From contig JAHZFJ010000008.1 of NCBI GenBank assembly GCA_019421365.1, forward strand, positions 62,001-126,000: a DNA stretch of 64,000 bases, written 5' to 3'. The notes under the pieces were generated by a model, which saw only the letters and a list, made by a program, of their open reading frames with translations, did not search any database and was not told where the DNA came from. The position numbers were made by a program, and so were the translations under genes. Positions 61,652 to 64,000 of the stretch are shown in pieces. Source of the DNA: Lachnospiraceae bacterium (GTDB lineage Bacteria; Bacillota; Clostridia; Lachnospirales; Lachnospiraceae). Each line of letters opens with the position of its first letter. Within the stretch, counting starts at the first letter, position 1.

Positions 61652-62350
61652 ATGAGAAAATATTCAACGCTATTATTTGATGTAGACGGCACGCTTCTGG
61701 ATTTTGAAAAATCAAAAGAAAGAGCACTTGGAGAGACCCTAATAGCGAATGGAATTGCGTATACTAATGAGCTTTTAGAACAGTTTTCTGTAATTGAAGC
61801 GAAACTATGGAGTAGCTTTGAACGTGGAGAATTAACAAAGGATTTTATCTTAGTTAATCGATTCAAGAGGCTCTTTGAAGAAATCAATGAAACAAGAGAT
61901 TATGAGAAGTTTGAGATTCAATATCAGGAACGATTAGGACAGCATGCAGATTTGATAGATGATGCATATTGCGTATGCCAGACACTTTCAAAAGACTATA
62001 ATCTTCATATCATCACCAATGGGGTAACTAGAACTCAACAAACTAGATTAGAGATTTCTGGTCTGAATCCTTTCTTTAAGAATGTATTCATATCCGATGA
62101 GATCGGATATGCAAAACCAAGAAAAGAGTTTTTTGATTATGTAATTAATCATATCAAACCAATAAAGAAAGAAGAAATCTTAATTATTGGCGATTCCTTA
62201 ACTTCAGATATACTAGGTGGTATTAATAGTGAAATTGATACTTGTCTCATTAATCTATACAATCTGAAGAATGATACGGAAATACAACCAAAGTATGAGA
62301 TAAGTAAATTAACAGATTTATACTCATTATTAGAGATAAGTAACGGATAA
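61652..62350 (+). CDS. HAD-family hydrolase, YjjG-like nucleotidase
   Basis: A 232-residue HAD phosphatase with motif I LLFDVDGTLLDFE, motif II IITNGVTRTQQTRLEISGL, the Lys in GYAKPRKEFFDYV and motif IV IIGDSLTSDILGG. The NG-T-Q-R block in motif II and the helical cap fit the YjjG type of pyrimidine nucleotidase, which removes the phosphate from non-canonical nucleotides. ATG directly follows the miaB stop, so translation is coupled. Substrate is inferred from the family. Confidence 0.88.
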   Translation: MRKYSTLLFDVDGTLLDFEKSKERALGETLIANGIAYTNELLEQFSVIEAKLWSSFERGELTKDFILVNRFKRLFEEINETRDYEKFEIQYQERLGQHADLIDDAYCVCQTLSKDYNLHIITNGVTRTQQTRLEISGLNPFFKNVFISDEIGYAKPRKEFFDYVINHIKPIKKEEILIIGDSLTSDILGGINSEIDTCLINLYNLKNDTEIQPKYEISKLTDLYSLLEISNG

Positions 62351-62379
62351 ATTTTTGTAGGTTATATGAATATACAATT

Positions 62380-62440
62380 AAAAAGTACCTTTGCAGACTG
62401 ATACAAGTAATCCTGTATCCTTCTGCTGGGGTACTTTTTA
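62380..62440. terminator. Terminator between the HAD gene and the SulP gene
   Basis: AAAAAGTACC (62380-62389) pairs with GGTACTTTTT (62430-62439), with inner GCAGA/TCTGC and ATACA/TGTAT pairing. Convergent genes on both sides. Confidence 0.85.
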
Positions 62441-62507
62441 TATAGATGCTAGGTGTATTTATACATCAATTTAGGTATGCCTTCTAATCTGTGATTATTA
62501 CTATTAA

Positions 62508-64000
62508 TTAAACTTCATCAACAATACATTTTGCGTGAGATAGAGCAAGGTTTATATTAGAACAGATATTCTTAGTACCGATTGTACTAGTGAAGCCAGC
62601 TTTTTTCATGACTGATAAAGGTTGCTCTAGCACGTGTGAAAGTATTAATGTAATGCCTTTCTTATCAAAAGAATCTTGTAATCTCTTCAAAGTGTTCAAT
62701 GCGGTTACATCAACTGCTGGAACACTACGCATTCTTAAGATAACTACTTTGGTATCCTTCTTTACTTCGTTTTGTATATATAGAAGCTTATCTGCGGCAC
62801 CAAAGAAAAGAGGCCCATTCAATTCGAATACTAAGGTATGAGTAGGTACTTCTAAAAGTTGTAGGCTGTCTACGTCATTATCTTCGTCACTATCATCATA
62901 ATCTTTAAGGTATTTCCAATTTCTCACCTTTGTAACATCTGCCATTCGTTTCATGAATAAGCCACATGCCAATACCATACCAACCTCAATTGCTAGTACT
63001 AAATCGAATGCAAATGTTAGTACGCAAGAGGCGATTAACACTGCAACATCACTTTTTGGTGCTTTAGCATAGGATAAGAAAGCCTTAACATTGAACATGT
63101 TATAGGATACTATAATCAGGATTGAAGATAATACACATAAAGGTACATGTTTAATTAATGGCATACCAACCATCAAGAATAAGAATAATGTAAGACCATG
63201 AAAGATTGCAGCGATAGGAGTACGTGCTCCATTCTTTGCGTTAGCTATGGATCTTGCTACACCACCTGTAGCAGGGATACAGGCAAAGAGACCTAGAACA
63301 ATATTGGCTATACCTTGTGCAATTAGTTCCATACTAGAACGGTGTCTACTATGTATTAAACCATCGGTTACAACTGCAGATAATAATGCCTGCATAGCTA
63401 TGAGAACTGCAATCGTGAATGCTGGTTGAATTAAATCAAAAACATCATCAAGGGATAGGTTTGGTAATGTTGGTACTGAAAGATTCTTAGGAATCTCACC
63501 AAGTGTCTTAACATCAAGATTTCCAAAGTAAGCTATGCAAGTTCCTACAATAATAGCAATTAGCGAATTAGGAACAACTTTATTAACTTTTGGCCATATC
63601 ACTAATATAAGAATACAAAGGATTCCTAGAAGAATACTTTGATAATTCACATCCGATAGATTTGTAATATAGGTATACCACTTACCGAAGAAGTTAGTTG
63701 GCATCTTGTCAATCGATAGTCCTAGGAAATCTTTGATTTCAAGTGTGAAGATTGTTATTGCAATACCACCTGTAAAACCTATTGTAATTGGTGATGGAAC
63801 GAATTTGATTAGCTTTCCTAATCGAAATATGCCCATAAGTATAAGCATAATTCCTGCAAGAATTGTAGAGATTATTAGTCCATCTAATCCGTATTTACTA
63901 ATAATCGTCTGTGTGATGATGATGAAAGCACCTGTGGGTCCAGTAATCTGCACACGGCTGCCACCTAATAGTGCTACGATGATACTTGAGATGATTGCTG
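62508..64000 (-). CDS. SulP-family anion transporter with STAS domain (5' end outside window)
   Basis: The frame is open through the right edge: upstream of a GTG at 63953 it still reads in SulP sequence (VALLGGSRVQITGPTGAF), so that GTG is internal. About 497 residues are visible out of an expected 550 or so. Seen: multiple membrane helices, a C-terminal cytosolic STAS domain (LVFELNGPLFFGAADKLLYI, SVPAVDVTALNTLKRL), and an acidic inter-domain loop. SulP proteins carry sulfate, bicarbonate or dicarboxylates; substrate not decidable here. Confidence 0.93.
   Translation of the reverse strand, partial: AIISSIIVALLGGSRVQITGPTGAFIIITQTIISKYGLDGLIISTILAGIMLILMGIFRLGKLIKFVPSPITIGFTGGIAITIFTLEIKDFLGLSIDKMPTNFFGKWYTYITNLSDVNYQSILLGILCILILVIWPKVNKVVPNSLIAIIVGTCIAYFGNLDVKTLGEIPKNLSVPTLPNLSLDDVFDLIQPAFTIAVLIAMQALLSAVVTDGLIHSRHRSSMELIAQGIANIVLGLFACIPATGGVARSIANAKNGARTPIAAIFHGLTLFLFLMVGMPLIKHVPLCVLSSILIIVSYNMFNVKAFLSYAKAPKSDVAVLIASCVLTFAFDLVLAIEVGMVLACGLFMKRMADVTKVRNWKYLKDYDDSDEDNDVDSLQLLEVPTHTLVFELNGPLFFGAADKLLYIQNEVKKDTKVVILRMRSVPAVDVTALNTLKRLQDSFDKKGITLILSHVLEQPLSVMKKAGFTSTIGTKNICSNINLALSHAKCIVDEV

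Noticed and set aside
63900..63953. GTG at 63953 as the start of the SulP gene
   Set aside because: Upstream codons stay in frame and read as conserved SulP sequence to the window edge, so the true start is outside.

Overview
The window is A+T-rich bacterial chromosome, densely coding and carrying almost only housekeeping genes. Extended AGGAGG-type ribosome binding sites, TTGACA/TATAAT promoters, hairpin terminators at most gene ends, sporulation genes (spoIIM, an FtsK/SpoIIIE translocase, a DacF-type carboxypeptidase) and a trimeric [FeFe]-hydrogenase point to a spore-forming, fermentative anaerobe of the class Clostridia. The gene content fits the Lachnospiraceae (Lachnoclostridium-like). 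That placement is inference; no rRNA or tRNA gene is present to confirm it. I see no phage, insertion sequence, CRISPR array or tRNA gene.

Layout. 1-3.1 kb: end of smc (cut by the left edge) and ftsY. 3.1-5.2 kb: threonine ammonia-lyase and a small membrane protein. 5.2-9.2 kb: recA (with a LexA box), recX and rny. 9.4-12.2 kb: an aspartate-type aminotransferase, nudF and spoIIM. 12.3-16.3 kb: a minus-strand DAHP synthase, an Asn-rich lipoprotein, a GNAT protein and a Na+/Ca2+ exchanger. 16.3-21.5 kb: an Ig-like-domain protein, a D,D-carboxypeptidase, a phosphoesterase, a degenerate site-2-protease homologue, scpA and scpB. 21.7-26.2 kb: the hydrogenase operon (NuoE-like, NuoF-like, HydA, plus a small 2Fe-2S protein). 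26.3-32 kb: small and accessory genes, then yqeG-aroQ-pepP-efp. 32.1-35.9 kb: ppk and ppx on the minus strand. 36-40.3 kb: a GntR/ABC operon, a structured RNA, queA and a lipid kinase. 40.4-42.5 kb: a second, unrelated DAHP synthase with tyrA (minus strand). 42.9-49.8 kb: an EF-G-like GTPase, rpsO, pnp, an M16 peptidase and dut. 49.9-57.1 kb: metY, a 46-residue membrane protein (minus strand), hemerythrin, tepA, uppP and ftsK/spoIIIE. 57.2-62.4 kb: two tandem ATP-grasp paralogues, a ComEC-like lipoprotein, miaB and a HAD phosphatase. 62.5-64 kb: a SulP transporter cut by the right edge.

How the genes work together. Chromosome organisation and repair are heavily represented: SMC with its kleisin partners ScpA and ScpB, FtsK/SpoIIIE, RecA and RecX. 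RNA turnover has RNase Y and PNPase, and translation has EF-P, S15, MiaB, QueA and the EF-G-like factor. The aromatic pathway is served by two DAHP synthases, AroQ and TyrA. The hydrogenase genes probably encode an NADH/ferredoxin-linked electron-bifurcating enzyme. The Ppk/Ppx pair makes and degrades polyphosphate.

The least explained pieces are a three-stem structured RNA with its own terminator upstream of queA (38.1-38.27 kb), the tandem ATP-grasp pair with its lipoprotein neighbour, the inactivated site-2-protease homologue ahead of scpAB, a roughly 77-nt hairpin at the very 5' end of the pnp transcript, and a promoter with two dyads in the gap before recA that has no obvious gene of its own.
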